Counted from the first letter of the stretch, positions 1 through 8,724 are shown. The stretch is DNA of 64,000 bases from Neorhizobium huautlense (GCF_030811685.1 NZ_JAUSRF010000009.1:1-64000); one strand, 5' to 3'. Made by a program: numbers and translations. The notes: generated by a model from the letters alone, not told the origin.

Positions 1-60
1 ATCTCGAGAGCCGTCTGTTCGGGAGCAGGTTTCTTCAACATGACCCAGTGAATCACAAAA

Positions 61-79
61 CCCCTGGACCAGCCAGGGG
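61..79 (-). terminator. Hairpin terminator downstream of porin 1
   Basis: A 7-bp GC stem (CCCCTGG/CCAGGGG, 5-nt loop) is followed on the minus strand by TTTTGTGATT, which suits termination of the minus-strand porin ending at 144. A second perfect 8-bp stem at 98-118 (CCCGCGGA/TCCGCGGG) lies between it and the stop codon; its T-rich side is on the plus strand. Confidence 0.6.
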
Positions 80-143
80 TTTGTCAGCAGTCTGACGCCC
101 GCGGAGATGATCCGCGGGCTTGTTTGTCTCTTGCGAGATCAGA

Positions 144-1283
144 TTAGAACGAACGCTGCAGACGCAGGAAGCCGTCCCAACGATCACCGTCGCCGAGACC
201 GCCGAGGTCAACGTCGACGTCGGTGTAGTTGACGGTTGCCTTCAGGTTCAGGTTCGTGGTGATTTCGTAGTCAGCCGTGACACCAACGCGCCAAGCCGAA
301 CCACCGGCGTAGTCGCTGACAGTCGGGATGATGTTATCCCAGTACTGAGCACCCGGAGTGATCGAGAGCTTGTCGGATACCTTGATGGCGTATTCTGCAC
401 CGATGCTCCACTCTGCGTAATCGTAATAGTACGACGGGCCGAAGGAGTAGATGCCGATAATACCGAGGGTGCCCGGACCAAGTTCAGCCGTCAGCGTGGA
501 AGCGATAACGCCGTCTTCATTGTCAAATTCGTATGCGCCAAACAGATCAATCGATACGCCGCCGAACTTGCCGGCGATCATGGCGTTGATACCGATAGCG
601 TCGTCACCACCGTTTTCTTCGGTCTTCCAGCCGTCGAAGAAGGCGTCAGCCTGAACGTAAGCCTGGAACGCACCGCCGTCGAAGGTGTAACGAATCGAGT
701 CGTTCAGGGTCATGCTGTCAGCCCGATAACCGAGACCGTCAGTGGCTCCCAAAAACGCACGAACAGCCGCCATGGTGTCGGACGTTCCGAGCGGGCCACC
801 GTCAGACAGAACGGTTTCGCCCGGAAGGCCGGTATCGAAGTAGTTGTAGAAGTGACCGACGCGGAGGCCACCAAGTTCGATGTAGGTTTCATCAAGAGCG
901 AAGCCACCACCGTTGTTGCTGTTACCTTCGATATTGATAACGGACGTCAGCGTTCCGAGTTCGGTATCAGACTTGGCTTCGAAAGCCAGCTTGCCGCGGG
1001 TATTGGTCAGATAACCACCATCCTGATCAATATCGCGGAAAACAGCAGGCTGACCATCGATGTCGAAGTCGGAACGACCATTGACCTGAACGCGAACATA
1101 GCCGCTGATCTTGAGGCAGGTTTCCGTACCCGGGATGTAGAAATAGCCGGTGCCGAACGCGTCGCAGACGCGCACGTATTCCATGGGTTCCGGTTCGGCA
1201 GCGACGATCGCGTCAGCCGCCTGGGCGCCGGAAACGGCTGCCAGTGCAGCTGCGGAGCCGAGAAGAAGGCTTTTGATGTTCAT
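144..1283 (-). CDS. Outer-membrane porin, RopA/Porin_2 family (copy 1)
   Basis: This is a 379-residue outer-membrane beta-barrel porin of the alphaproteobacterial Porin_2 (RopA/Omp2b-like) family, which lets small hydrophilic solutes through the outer membrane. A Sec signal peptide ends at AQA (residues 20-22). Two cysteines (40 and 56) bracket a short loop after the first strand, as is usual in rhizobial porins, and the chain ends in Phe as outer-membrane barrels do. The ATG follows a GGGGAA Shine-Dalgarno. It is nearly the same protein as the gene at 1548-2687; the differences are concentrated around residues 73-100 and 125-140 and in scattered loop positions. Both read on the minus strand, each with its own terminator, so they probably arose by tandem duplication and can be expressed separately. 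Confidence 0.93.
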   Translation of the reverse strand: MNIKSLLLGSAAALAAVSGAQAADAIVAAEPEPMEYVRVCDAFGTGYFYIPGTETCLKISGYVRVQVNGRSDFDIDGQPAVFRDIDQDGGYLTNTRGKLAFEAKSDTELGTLTSVINIEGNSNNGGGFALDETYIELGGLRVGHFYNYFDTGLPGETVLSDGGPLGTSDTMAAVRAFLGATDGLGYRADSMTLNDSIRYTFDGGAFQAYVQADAFFDGWKTEENGGDDAIGINAMIAGKFGGVSIDLFGAYEFDNEDGVIASTLTAELGPGTLGIIGIYSFGPSYYYDYAEWSIGAEYAIKVSDKLSITPGAQYWDNIIPTVSDYAGGSAWRVGVTADYEITTNLNLKATVNYTDVDVDLGGLGDGDRWDGFLRLQRSF

Positions 1284-1500
1284 TGGTCATTCCCCGATTG
1301 GCGAGTCATTCTTACGAGGTTCAACGTACATGTGCATAGTTTGCTTTCAAGCAAATCCATCATTGCTAATGCGTCTCGCCATATAGTTGCGGTACCCGAG
1401 TCACTTTTATGTCACAACTCATTACGGGGGCAGCATCGGCACTGCGCGCTGCATACCTCCCTGCGAAGTAGTCTTTACAGCAGGAAGCATCAACACAGAA

Positions 1501-1523
1501 AAGCCCGGCCAGAGGCCGGGCTT
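1501..1523 (-). terminator. Rho-independent terminator of porin 2
   Basis: A perfect 10-bp stem (AAGCCCGGCC/GGCCGGGCTT) with a 3-nt loop is followed on the minus strand by TTCTG, continuing the T run. It sits 25 bp past the stop of the porin at 1548-2687 and separates the two porin transcription units. Confidence 0.85.
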
Positions 1524-1547
1524 CCCGATCAAACCTGAAAGGTCAGA

Positions 1548-2687
1548 TTAGAACGAACGCTGCAGACGGAAGAAGCCGTCCCAACGGTCGCCGTCGCCGA
1601 GACCGCCGAGGTCAACGTCAACGTCGGTGTAGTTGACGGTTGCCTTTGCAGTCAGGCCGTCGGTGATCTTGTAGTCAGCCGTTACGCCAACGCGCCAAGC
1701 CGAACCACCAGCGTAGTCGTTTGTGGTCGGGATGATGTTATCCCAGTACTGAGCGCCCGGAGTGATCGAGAACTTGTCGGTTACTGCGATTGCGTATTCT
1801 GCACCGATCGTCCATTCTGCGTAATCGTAGTACAGCGAAGGACCGAAGGAGTAGATGCCGAGAACGCTGAGCTTGCCCGGGCCGAGGTCAGCCGTCAGAG
1901 TAGAAGCGATAACGCCGTCTTCGTTTTCGAATTCGTATGCACCGAACAGGTCGACAGATACGCCACCGAACTTGCCAGCGATCATTGCGTTGACGCCGAT
2001 AGCGTCGTCGCCACCGTTTTCTTCAGTCTTCCAGCCATCGCCAAAAGCGTCAGCCTGAACGTAGGCCTGGAAAGCGCCGCCGTCGAACGTGTAACGAACG
2101 GAGTCGTTCAGGGTCATGCTGTCAGCGCGGTAGCCGAGGCCGTCAGTTGCACCCAGAGCCAAACGAACAGCCGCCATGGTGTTAGACGAACCGAGCGGGC
2201 CGCCATCAGAGAGAACAGTTTCGCCCGGCAGGCCGGTATCGAAATAGTTATAGAAGTGACCGACGCGCAGGCCGCCCAGCTCAATGAAGGTGTCCTTCAG
2301 AACGAGGCCACCGCCGTTGTTGCTGTTGCCTTCGATGTTGATGACGGAAGACAGAGTGCCGAGCTCGGTGTCGGACTTTGCAGAGAACTGCAGCTTGCCG
2401 CGGGTGTTGGTACGATAACCACCGTTCTGGTCAGCCGAGCCAGCAGCGAAAGGCAGGCCGTCGATGTCGAAGTCCGAACGGCCATCAACCTGTGCACGAA
2501 CGTAACCACCGATCTTGAGGCAGGTTTCGGTGCCCGGGATGTAGAAGTAGCCGGTGCCGAAAGCGTCGCAAACGCGGACGTATTCCATGGGCTCAGGTTC
2601 AGCAGCAACGATAGCGTCGGCAGCCTGTGCGCCAGATACAGCAGCGAGAGCTGCTGCGGAGCCGAGAAGAAGGCTCTTGATGTTCAT
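1548..2687 (-). CDS. Outer-membrane porin, RopA/Porin_2 family (copy 2)
   Basis: This is the 379-residue paralogue of the porin just downstream, with an identical signal peptide (cleavage after AQA, residue 22), the same Cys40/Cys56 pair and the same C-terminal aromatic end. The start is preceded by GGAGG with a 6-nt gap, a better ribosome site than copy 1 has. Substitutions cluster in segments expected to be surface loops, including residues about 78-90 and 130-140, while the strands are conserved. That is the pattern expected of duplicated porins kept alike by recombination and varied in their exposed parts. Substrate preference cannot be read from the sequence. Confidence 0.93.
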   Translation of the reverse strand: MNIKSLLLGSAAALAAVSGAQAADAIVAAEPEPMEYVRVCDAFGTGYFYIPGTETCLKIGGYVRAQVDGRSDFDIDGLPFAAGSADQNGGYRTNTRGKLQFSAKSDTELGTLSSVINIEGNSNNGGGLVLKDTFIELGGLRVGHFYNYFDTGLPGETVLSDGGPLGSSNTMAAVRLALGATDGLGYRADSMTLNDSVRYTFDGGAFQAYVQADAFGDGWKTEENGGDDAIGVNAMIAGKFGGVSVDLFGAYEFENEDGVIASTLTADLGPGKLSVLGIYSFGPSLYYDYAEWTIGAEYAIAVTDKFSITPGAQYWDNIIPTTNDYAGGSAWRVGVTADYKITDGLTAKATVNYTDVDVDLGGLGDGDRWDGFFRLQRSF

Positions 2688-2966
2688 GTTTGACCTCCAG
2701 TCAAAGTTACATAAGGGTCTGGGTTCTTATAGCTGAAGGACAGCATTCCCTGCCCCATCCCCGTCGGTATTCGAAAACGTGCGATCCACCGCCGCGCTTC
2801 CGAGAGTGAAAATACAAGACCGCGCGGGCCAAGCAATCCTGAACTGGGGGAATTGCGGAAGATCATGCCCGCTTCCAATCACGCTGTTGCGGAAAGGCCA
2901 CAAAACGGCTGTTGAGGATCGTTCAATTTTTACAAATCCTTAACAATTGGCCCGAAACTCAGGCAC
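2688..2966. other. Intergenic region upstream of the tandem porins
   Basis: It must hold the promoter of porin 2. A TATAAG hexamer on the minus strand near 2730 is a possible -10, but no convincing -35 was seen. With the weak reading frame at 2967-3227 set aside, the non-coding stretch would run to the tRNA at 3263. Confidence 0.5.
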
Positions 2967-3227
2967 TTAGCCGCCCAAACACCAGCTGGCCGACCTGTGG
3001 AGAAGCATGGAATCGCGGCCGTACCCGGTAAATTCGGAGGTGATTCCACAAAGTCTGCACCCTGCAATTTCAGAGGCGACGGGCAACAACCCGCCATTTG
3101 ATGCAGCCGACAGAATCGATAGGGGAATCGAAATCAGCTGGTCGGCGCAGTCCGCCCGTGAACACGCAAGGCCGTCCCTTGGAAGGAAGTAGCCGCAGTG
3201 AACACATGGCTCGACCGAGGCGAACAT
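2967..3227 (-). CDS. Hypothetical small Cys-rich protein (doubtful)
   Basis: A possible 86-residue protein read just downstream of tRNA-Ser. It contains a CxxC near the N-terminus (P-C-V-H-C-G) and further cysteines (residues about 22, 27, 57, 60), which could form a zinc ribbon. The frame runs open back through the tRNA, so the start at ATG 3227 is a choice; no Shine-Dalgarno precedes it. I do not recognise the protein. Its frame may be open by chance. Confidence 0.3.
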   Translation of the reverse strand: MFASVEPCVHCGYFLPRDGLACSRADCADQLISIPLSILSAASNGGLLPVASEIAGCRLCGITSEFTGYGRDSMLLHRSASWCLGG

Positions 3228-3262
3228 GTTCAGGATATCGATGTCAGGGGAAATTCGTTTGA

Positions 3263-3352
3263 TGGCGGAGAGGATGGGATTCGAACCCACGATACCCTCT
3301 CGGGTATACTCCCTTAGCAGGGGAGCGCCTTCGACCACTCGGCCACCTCTCC
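3263..3352 (-). tRNA. tRNA-Ser (anticodon GCT)
   Basis: The minus strand reads GGAGAGG...CCTCTCC with discriminator G and an encoded CCA. The anticodon loop CTGCTAA has GCT at 3318-3316, decoding AGC/AGU. A long variable arm with a GAGA loop between CCC and GGG segments and the TTCGAAT T-loop identify a class II serine tRNA. About 90 nt including CCA. Confidence 0.96.
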
Positions 3353-3456
3353 GGTGAGGTGGTGATTATTCGGGAAGAATCGCGATTGCAAGGTCTTTTC
3401 GCAGCCGCGGTCACATTTCCTTATAATAGGGGCGGTTTTCCACGCCCCTAAAAGGG

Positions 3457-4677
3457 TCAACCAAGCAGAAGCTTCAGGTCGGCGCTCGAATCGGCCAGCA
3501 CGTCGCGATTCGGTTCGCGGCCCTGGTCAAGCAGCCGCTTGCCGGTCGCATAGGCCTTTGCGTCATTGATGGCATCCACCGCCACAAAGCGCCCTTCTTT
3601 AAAATACCAGACGGAAACGCTGCCCGGCCGCGCGCCCTCGCGCAGTACCGTCTCATCGAAACCGAGATTGAAGCCGGCAATCTGCAGCTTCACATCATAC
3701 TGATCCGACCAGAACCATGGCTTCGCATCATAGGCGATGTCTTGGCCCGTCATCACCACGGCTGCGGCTTCCGCCTGATCGATGGCGTTCTGCACCGATT
3801 CAAGCCGAACGCGTTCGCCGCGCCACGGCAGGCTGGCGCAATCGCCGACCGCGAAGGTGGACGGATCGGATGTGCGGGCGAATTCATCGACAATGATGCC
3901 GTTGCCGACATCAAGCCCGCAATCGCTTGCCAGTTGGTCATTGGCGGAAACGCCGATGCCGACGATGACGGCGTCAACCTCGATGACCGTGCCATCGGAA
4001 AGTTCGGCAGCGACGACACGCCCCTCTTTGCCGATCAGTCGCTTGAGGCCGGTGTTTTCGAGAATGGTGACACCATGCTCCTTATGTATGTCGCGCATGA
4101 TGGCGGCCGTCTCGGCGGAAGCCACGCGCTTCAGAATACGGTCGGCCATTTCGATCAGTGTCACGTCGAGGCCAAATTTCCTGGCAACCGCGGCCGCTTC
4201 CAGCCCGATATAACCGCCACCGATGACCAGCAGGCGACGGCCTTCCTTCATCTCCTTTTCGAGAAGATCGGCATCACGCTTGGCGCGCATCACGTAGACG
4301 CCGTCGAGATCGCCTCCGATTTCAGCCGGGAGTGTGCGCGGTGTGGCGCCGGTCGCCAGAACCAGCGTTTCATAAGAGACGATGGAGCCGTCCTGCAGCT
4401 TCACTTCTTTTTTGGCGCGGTCGATCCCTTCGACAAAGGCGGAAAGGCGCAGATCGATCGCGTTTTCGGCAAACCATTCCGGCACGCGCAAAAGCAGGCG
4501 GTCGAATTCCATTTCGCCCGACAGATACTTTTTCGAAAGCGGCGGACGCTGATAAGGCGCCACGTCTTCCGCGCCGAGCATGGTGATCGGTCGCTCATCC
4601 TTCAGCGCCCTCAGCTTGGCGGCAAGCGCCAGCCCCGCCTGCCCTGCCCCGACGATTACCAGCCTGCCTGCAGTCAC
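3457..4677 (-). CDS. FAD/NAD(P)-dependent oxidoreductase, ferredoxin-reductase type
   Basis: A 406-residue flavoprotein of the ferredoxin/rubredoxin reductase family (rhodocoxin and putidaredoxin reductase type), which passes electrons from NAD(P)H through FAD to a small iron-sulfur protein. An N-terminal FAD-binding GAGQAG (10-15) is followed by R-P-P-L-S-K (44-49), the ATGATPR segment (109-114) and a second Rossmann motif GGGYIG (153-158) for NAD(P)H. T-F-A-V-G-D-C near residue 280 contacts FAD, and a C-terminal reductase dimer domain follows. No ferredoxin, Rieske or P450 partner lies next to it, so its physiological acceptor is unknown. Confidence 0.88.
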   Translation of the reverse strand: MTAGRLVIVGAGQAGLALAAKLRALKDERPITMLGAEDVAPYQRPPLSKKYLSGEMEFDRLLLRVPEWFAENAIDLRLSAFVEGIDRAKKEVKLQDGSIVSYETLVLATGATPRTLPAEIGGDLDGVYVMRAKRDADLLEKEMKEGRRLLVIGGGYIGLEAAAVARKFGLDVTLIEMADRILKRVASAETAAIMRDIHKEHGVTILENTGLKRLIGKEGRVVAAELSDGTVIEVDAVIVGIGVSANDQLASDCGLDVGNGIIVDEFARTSDPSTFAVGDCASLPWRGERVRLESVQNAIDQAEAAAVVMTGQDIAYDAKPWFWSDQYDVKLQIAGFNLGFDETVLREGARPGSVSVWYFKEGRFVAVDAINDAKAYATGKRLLDQGREPNRDVLADSSADLKLLLG

Positions 4678-4906
4678 GTCATGCCCTCTTTATAATAGGA
4701 GCCCGCCGGATGCGGGCGCGCGACAGGGGTAAAGCCGTGTTGCAATGCCGTCAACAGAGGAGCACCGGCATCAGCATTTCAGCGCAAGTGATGTGCATCC
4801 GCACGGGGTTTGAGGCCGCTCATTCAAATTTTACCGATGCGTTTCAATATGCATCAGCGGAAACGCCGTAGACTGCTCGTATAAAGAAGACCCAAGGGAG
4901 GGTCTG

Positions 4907-5257
4907 ATGCCGACGATTGCGCCCGATATGACCAATATTCCGCGTGACAGGATTTACGAACAGTTCGAGGTCGACAGGCCGGCCAGAATCATTTTTGTCG
5001 AGCACCACCTTTCGACCAAGCAGAACCTGCGCTGCCTGATCAGAACAATGTCGATCTATGGCGCCGAGCTGGAAGTCAGCCCCTATTTGGCTGTGCCCAG
5101 CCATTTCTTTCTGGAAATTCTCGGCATCCGCGACGAGATCGGCTGCACGCTGATCCGTCGCGAAGAAGAAAAGGTCACGATCGGCTTCAACATGCTGATC
5201 GACCCGGAATTTCTGCATCACGTGATCCGCCTCGGGTTTGAAGCCGACCACTGGTGA
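4907..5257 (+). CDS. PilZ-like domain protein (degenerate)
   Basis: A 116-residue single-domain protein. The segment R-T-M-S-I-Y-G-A-E-L (residues about 48-57) sits where PilZ domains carry (D/N)xSxxG, preceded by a basic D-R-P-A-R-I segment where the cyclic-di-GMP-binding RxxxR would be. The Asp/Asn is Thr and the Arg spacing is not canonical, so nucleotide binding may be lost. The start has a GGGAGGG ribosome site. It stands alone between genes of metabolism. PilZ membership is inferred from these motifs and length. Confidence 0.6.
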   Translation: MPTIAPDMTNIPRDRIYEQFEVDRPARIIFVEHHLSTKQNLRCLIRTMSIYGAELEVSPYLAVPSHFFLEILGIRDEIGCTLIRREEEKVTIGFNMLIDPEFLHHVIRLGFEADHW

Positions 5258-5356
5258 TTGTTTCAAATCGACAGATCGCCACGGCGGGCGAATGACCTTG
5301 CACGGTCGTGAATTGCACCTATTGTGTGCCGGTTTTTGCCCAACCGGAATTCGCTC

Positions 5357-6478
5357 ATGTCTGACCCGTCGTCCTTTTCGCGCTTCACGCCGCTGATCCA
5401 GAGCCTGCCCGCCACCGTGCCCTTCGTCGGACCGGAAGCGATCGAGCGCAATCGCGGGCTGATCGTCAAGGCACGGATCGGCGCCAATGAAAACGGTTTT
5501 GGCCCCTCGCCCGCCGTTATCGCGGCGATTGCCGAAGCAGCGACGGATACCTGGAAATACAATGACCCGGAAAATTTCGAGCTGAAGGCAGCACTGGCTG
5601 CGCATCTCGGCATCCGATCCGATAACATCGCCATCGGCGAAGGTATCGACGACCTGCTGGGCCTGATCGTGCGCATGGTGATCGAGCCCGGTTTTCCGGT
5701 CGTCACATCGTTTGGCGCCTACCCCACCTTCAATTTCCATGTCGCGGGTTTTGGCGGGCGACTGGTGACGACACCTTATATCGATGACCGCGAGGACCTG
5801 AACGGCCTGCTCGATCTCGTTCGTCGTGAAAACGCGCCGCTGGTCTATTTTGCCAATCCCGACAATCCGATGGGCAGCTGGCACAAGGCCGACGATATCG
5901 TCGCCTTCGCCAAGGCGCTTCCGGAAACCTGCCTGATGATCCTCGACGAGGCCTATTGCGAAACCGGCCCGGCAGATGCCACCCCCGCCATGGCCGCCCT
6001 CATCGACATGCCCAACATTTTGCGCACCCGCACGTTTTCCAAAGCCTACGGGCTTGCCGGTGCGCGTATCGGTTATGCGATATCAACACCCGGCACGGCG
6101 CAGGCTTTTGACAAGATCCGCAACCACTTTGGCATGGCGCGTATCAGCACGGCGGCGGCGCTCGCTGCCCTGAACGATCAGGCCTATCTGACGAAGGTAA
6201 TCGGCGAGATTGCCGCCTCGCGCGAGCGCATCGCAAAGATCGCCCGCGACAATGGTTTGTTGCCGCTGGCCTCCGCCACCAATTTCGTTGCCGTCGATTG
6301 CGGCCGCGACGGTGCTTTCGCCCGCGCCATCGTTGACGGTCTGATGGATCATGGCGTGTTCATTCGCATGCCGGGTGTTGCGCCGCTCAACCGCTGCATC
6401 CGCATCAGCGCCGGCACGGAAAAGGACATGGCGCTTCTGGAAGCGGCATTGCCGCAGGTTCTGAAGACGCTGGGCTGA
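5357..6478 (+). CDS. Pyridoxal-phosphate aminotransferase, histidinol-phosphate type
   Basis: A 373-residue class I/II fold aminotransferase close to HisC. The S-K-A-Y-G-L-A-G motif holds the PLP Schiff-base lysine (residue about 229). N-P-D-N-P-M-G and D-E-A-Y-C lie at their usual places for ring and phosphate contacts, and the C-terminal arginine segment R-C-I-R-I-S binds the substrate carboxylate. The ATG at 5357 gives the usual HisC length; an in-frame ATG at 5324 would add 11 residues without homologous character. No his genes adjoin it, so it could act on another amino acid such as an aromatic one. Confidence 0.85.
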   Translation: MSDPSSFSRFTPLIQSLPATVPFVGPEAIERNRGLIVKARIGANENGFGPSPAVIAAIAEAATDTWKYNDPENFELKAALAAHLGIRSDNIAIGEGIDDLLGLIVRMVIEPGFPVVTSFGAYPTFNFHVAGFGGRLVTTPYIDDREDLNGLLDLVRRENAPLVYFANPDNPMGSWHKADDIVAFAKALPETCLMILDEAYCETGPADATPAMAALIDMPNILRTRTFSKAYGLAGARIGYAISTPGTAQAFDKIRNHFGMARISTAAALAALNDQAYLTKVIGEIAASRERIAKIARDNGLLPLASATNFVAVDCGRDGAFARAIVDGLMDHGVFIRMPGVAPLNRCIRISAGTEKDMALLEAALPQVLKTLG

Positions 6479-6610
6479 TTCCCAAAACGAAAAACCGTGC
6501 CGGCCTTGTTCCTGCCGGTCACGGTCTCGAATGAATGACGTCAACGGCTCTTGGGTGGCCGCTTGGTGACGTCGACTTTTGTTATTCTTTGAATGCAAAA
6601 TGCCGTGGCC

Positions 6611-6662
6611 TGCGGCGTCCTTGTGCGTCCGTCATGGCGCGCAAGGACGCCGCAGCATTTTT
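6611..6662 (+). terminator. Strong bidirectional terminator between convergent genes
   Basis: A 13-bp perfect stem (TGCGGCGTCCTTG/CAAGGACGCCGCA), extendable to 17 bp, is followed by ATTTTT on the plus strand and preceded by AAAA further out, so it can work both ways. It separates the aminotransferase from the convergent Sel1 gene. A weaker hairpin at 6491-6526 (ACCGTG-CCGG pairing) has a T run on the minus strand. Confidence 0.8.
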
Positions 6663-6728
6663 AGGGCTGGCAAGTCGTATTCTTCGAAAACCGTTCATGG
6701 CTTTCGGGTCGCTACAGCGACACATGCA

Positions 6729-7004
6729 TCAATGCATGGTCATCCAGTCGCGGGCAGCGCGCAGAGCAAGCGCGATTTCGGTCTTGCTCATCTGGTGGGA
6801 CAGATCGGCACGCAGCTCGGCGGCGCGATCGGAACCCTTGATGGCGGCGATGTTCAGCCACTTGTGGGCGGAAACGAGATCCACCGGGCAGCCACGGCCG
6901 GTCGCATACATCAGGCCCATGTCGCAAAAAGTTTCGGCGCGGTCGGCTCCGCCCATCTGGGCGGCGCCGGCCAGTTCGGTTTCATGCATTTCAAAACGTG
7001 CCAT
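6729..7004 (-). CDS. Sel1-repeat protein
   Basis: A 91-residue protein with one clear Sel1-type alpha/alpha repeat: A-E-T-F-C-D-M-G-L-M-Y-A-T-G-R-G, then D-L-V-S-A-H-K-W-L-N-I-A-A (residues about 23-56). Sel1 repeats are protein-interaction modules of the TPR-like superfamily. No signal peptide is seen, so it is probably cytoplasmic. It is monocistronic and its partner is unknown. The spaced Gly, Ala and Trp pattern makes the family call firm in spite of the short length. Confidence 0.82.
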   Translation of the reverse strand: MARFEMHETELAGAAQMGGADRAETFCDMGLMYATGRGCPVDLVSAHKWLNIAAIKGSDRAAELRADLSHQMSKTEIALALRAARDWMTMH

Positions 7005-7417
7005 CTGACTTAGTCCCTGTTTTGTTCGTCGTTGTCGTTGCAGTCCCTGTTTTCATCTGCCCTCGTGGGGCCCCGACGATCACCGTTCGAGCGGCTTTTT
7101 GATCTCTCGGGCGGCAGGTTTTCCCTGCTCGTTTGATGCCCCCAATATGCCATCGGGATTTCAAAATTCGCCTAAAATGCATGCTTAATTCGATGCAAAC
7201 AAAGTCCAAACGCTTGGTAAACTTGGTTTTTTGTTAAACATCGCATTCCCTGCCAGACAGGCGATCCGCATAAAAATTTACGAAAATTTCATGTGACAAA
7301 ATTGACTCTTCGTTCACCAAGGATTCCGTTGCGAAATCGGGATCATGTGGAAAGACGTCGAAATCAGCCGCCTTTCACGAAGCAATTTCAGCTTTGAAAA
7401 CCCGTCGATCCTCGCAG
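7005..7417. other. Long intergenic region without recognised gene
   Basis: AT-richer than its surroundings, with repeated TTTTTTG and AAAATTT tracts at 7220-7310. It lies between two divergent genes and must hold the Sel1 promoter. No RNA gene or ORF with coding character was seen. Confidence 0.5.
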
Positions 7418-7446
7418 TTTACCTTTACGTGCGCGTAAGCTAAATT
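7418..7446 (+). promoter_or_regulatory. Promoter with embedded palindrome, DUF2147 gene
   Basis: TTTACC (7418-7423), 17 bp, TAAATT (7441-7446) form a sigma-70-like promoter 86 bp before the ATG. The spacer holds the palindrome TTACG-N4-CGTAA (7425-7438), the same arm sequence as the site upstream of ETF-QO at 22636. Placement between -35 and -10 recalls MerR-family activator sites. Confidence 0.5.
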
Positions 7447-7531
7447 GGCTTTGCTTGCGGTTCATCAATCGCCGGCGGGAGGAACATGCCGCTTGTCGTT
7501 TTATACGCGCGGCCTTGAGGAGGAGATTTTG

Positions 7532-7867
7532 ATGAAACGTTTCGTGCTTTTCGCAGGGCTGATGCTCGGCGCATCCGGTGCAATGGCTGCCGAACCGATC
7601 GAAGGCAACTGGAAGACGGCGAGCGGCGAAACCGCCCAGATCGCCAAATGCGGCGGCGCGTTCTGCGTGACGCTGAAGACCGGCAAACATGCCGGCAAGC
7701 AGATCGGCAAGATGGATGGCAAGGGCGATGCCTATAGCGGTCAGATCACCGATCCCGCCAACGACAAGACCTATAGTGGCTCCGGCGCCGTCACCGGCAA
7801 TTCGCTCAAGATGAAAGGCTGCGTCATGAAAGTCCTCTGCAAAACGCAGACCTGGACGCGCATTTGA
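7532..7867 (+). CDS. DUF2147-type secreted protein
   Basis: A 111-residue exported protein. The ATG at 7532 follows an excellent GAGGAGGAG ribosome site, and residues 1-20 form a signal peptide cleaved after A-M-A. The mature part has the beta-rich DUF2147 pattern: I-E-G-N-W-K-T near the start, three cysteines in A-K-C-G-G-A-F-C and K-G-C, and a C-terminal T-Q-T-W-T-R. The family is periplasmic and of unknown function. An upstream in-frame TTG at 7445 is rejected because it would bury the signal peptide. Confidence 0.8.
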   Translation: MKRFVLFAGLMLGASGAMAAEPIEGNWKTASGETAQIAKCGGAFCVTLKTGKHAGKQIGKMDGKGDAYSGQITDPANDKTYSGSGAVTGNSLKMKGCVMKVLCKTQTWTRI

Positions 7868-7978
7868 TCTCGTGACCGCAGGCGGGCACTGTGGAGGCGG
7901 TGCCCGTTAACGCTTCTGAATGCCGGATGAACCCGCATCTCAGAGACCATTCAGCCTGATGGCGACACTATGGCCCCA

Positions 7979-8012
7979 ATCCGTCAAACAAGGCCAAATC
8001 CGTCAAACAAGG
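7979..8012 (+). repeat. Short tandem direct repeat before a small ORF
   Basis: ATCCGTCAAACAAGG occurs twice, at 7979-7993 and 7997-8011, separated by 3 nt, just before the ribosome site of the 53-codon ORF at 8022. The 18-bp periodicity could mark a regulator site or a recent slippage duplication. Confidence 0.6.
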
Positions 8013-8021
8013 GGTGACAAG

Positions 8022-8183
8022 ATGACCATCATCGCAAGACGCATGACGATCCTGACCTTGGTCATGGCCGTATTCGCCCTGTCGTTTTCGGCTCTGGTCT
8101 CGCATCACGGCAAGGGTTCGATCTCGCGCCTCAATGCGCAGGCGCTTTGCAGCGGGCAATATGGCTGCACGGCGCAGCTCTAA
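8022..8183 (+). CDS. Small hypothetical secreted or membrane protein
   Basis: A 53-residue protein starting at the ATG after AAGGGG. Residues 10-27 are hydrophobic (T-I-L-T-L-V-M-A-V-F-A-L-S-F-S-A-L-V) after a basic start, so it is exported or inserted in the membrane. The rest is short, with two cysteines in C-S-G-Q-Y-G-C. I do not recognise it. Its stop codon overlaps that of the convergent gene at 8180-8503. Confidence 0.55.
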   Translation: MTIIARRMTILTLVMAVFALSFSALVSHHGKGSISRLNAQALCSGQYGCTAQL

Positions 8184-8503
8184 ACACGGTCGGCGACATA
8201 GATGATACTGCCACCATCCTCGACACGATCGATGGCAACGACATCATGGAGGTTGATCGAACGGCTTTCCAGCGACGCCGTCAGATGGGCATCGCCGCTG
8301 ATCTCCTTTTGCACCGCCGCCATGTCCTCAGGTGTCTGATCCGGAAAACGCGGCAATTGCGGATCGACGTTTGACGACTGTGCAACATGCACGACGGTCA
8401 CGCCATCGCCGCCGGATGCGGATCCAAGCGGAGTGAGTGCCTCCGCACTGGAAGGTGCTTTTGGCGCGAGCGCGGCCATGGATACGGATGATACGAACTT
8501 CAT
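8180..8503 (-). CDS. Hypothetical exported protein
   Basis: A 107-residue protein with a basic/hydrophobic N-terminus (M-K-F-V-S-S-V-S-M-A-A-L-A) that may be a signal peptide, followed by a polar domain. The ATG at 8503 is chosen for its AAGGA ribosome site; a longer frame starts at 8581. A segment T-P-E-D-M-A-A-V-Q-K-E-I and a C-terminal V-V-A-I-D-R-V-E-D-G-G-S-I-I-Y-V-A look like a small alpha/beta domain. The function is unknown. The stop overlaps the convergent small ORF by three bases. Confidence 0.55.
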   Translation of the reverse strand: MKFVSSVSMAALAPKAPSSAEALTPLGSASGGDGVTVVHVAQSSNVDPQLPRFPDQTPEDMAAVQKEISGDAHLTASLESRSINLHDVVAIDRVEDGGSIIYVADRV

Positions 8504-8724
8504 CAGCCTGTTCCTTCTCATAGGCCCGGCACAAACGGCGGGCTCTGAAAATCGAACGAGGCATACGGCCGGCTGTTCCACCGGAAATCCGGATTTCGCA
8601 GCGGCTGACGCAGACTTGATGTTCCATCACGCAGGCGTCAGGTCGTAAAACGGATCCGGCTCTCAGTCATAATCCATCGAACAGGTGTCTTCCGCTTGTG
8701 ACGCTGTGCGTATTATAGTGTTGC

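Noticed and set aside
3228..3338. N-terminal extension of the small frame at 2967-3227
   Set aside because: This part is the translated tRNA-Ser gene.
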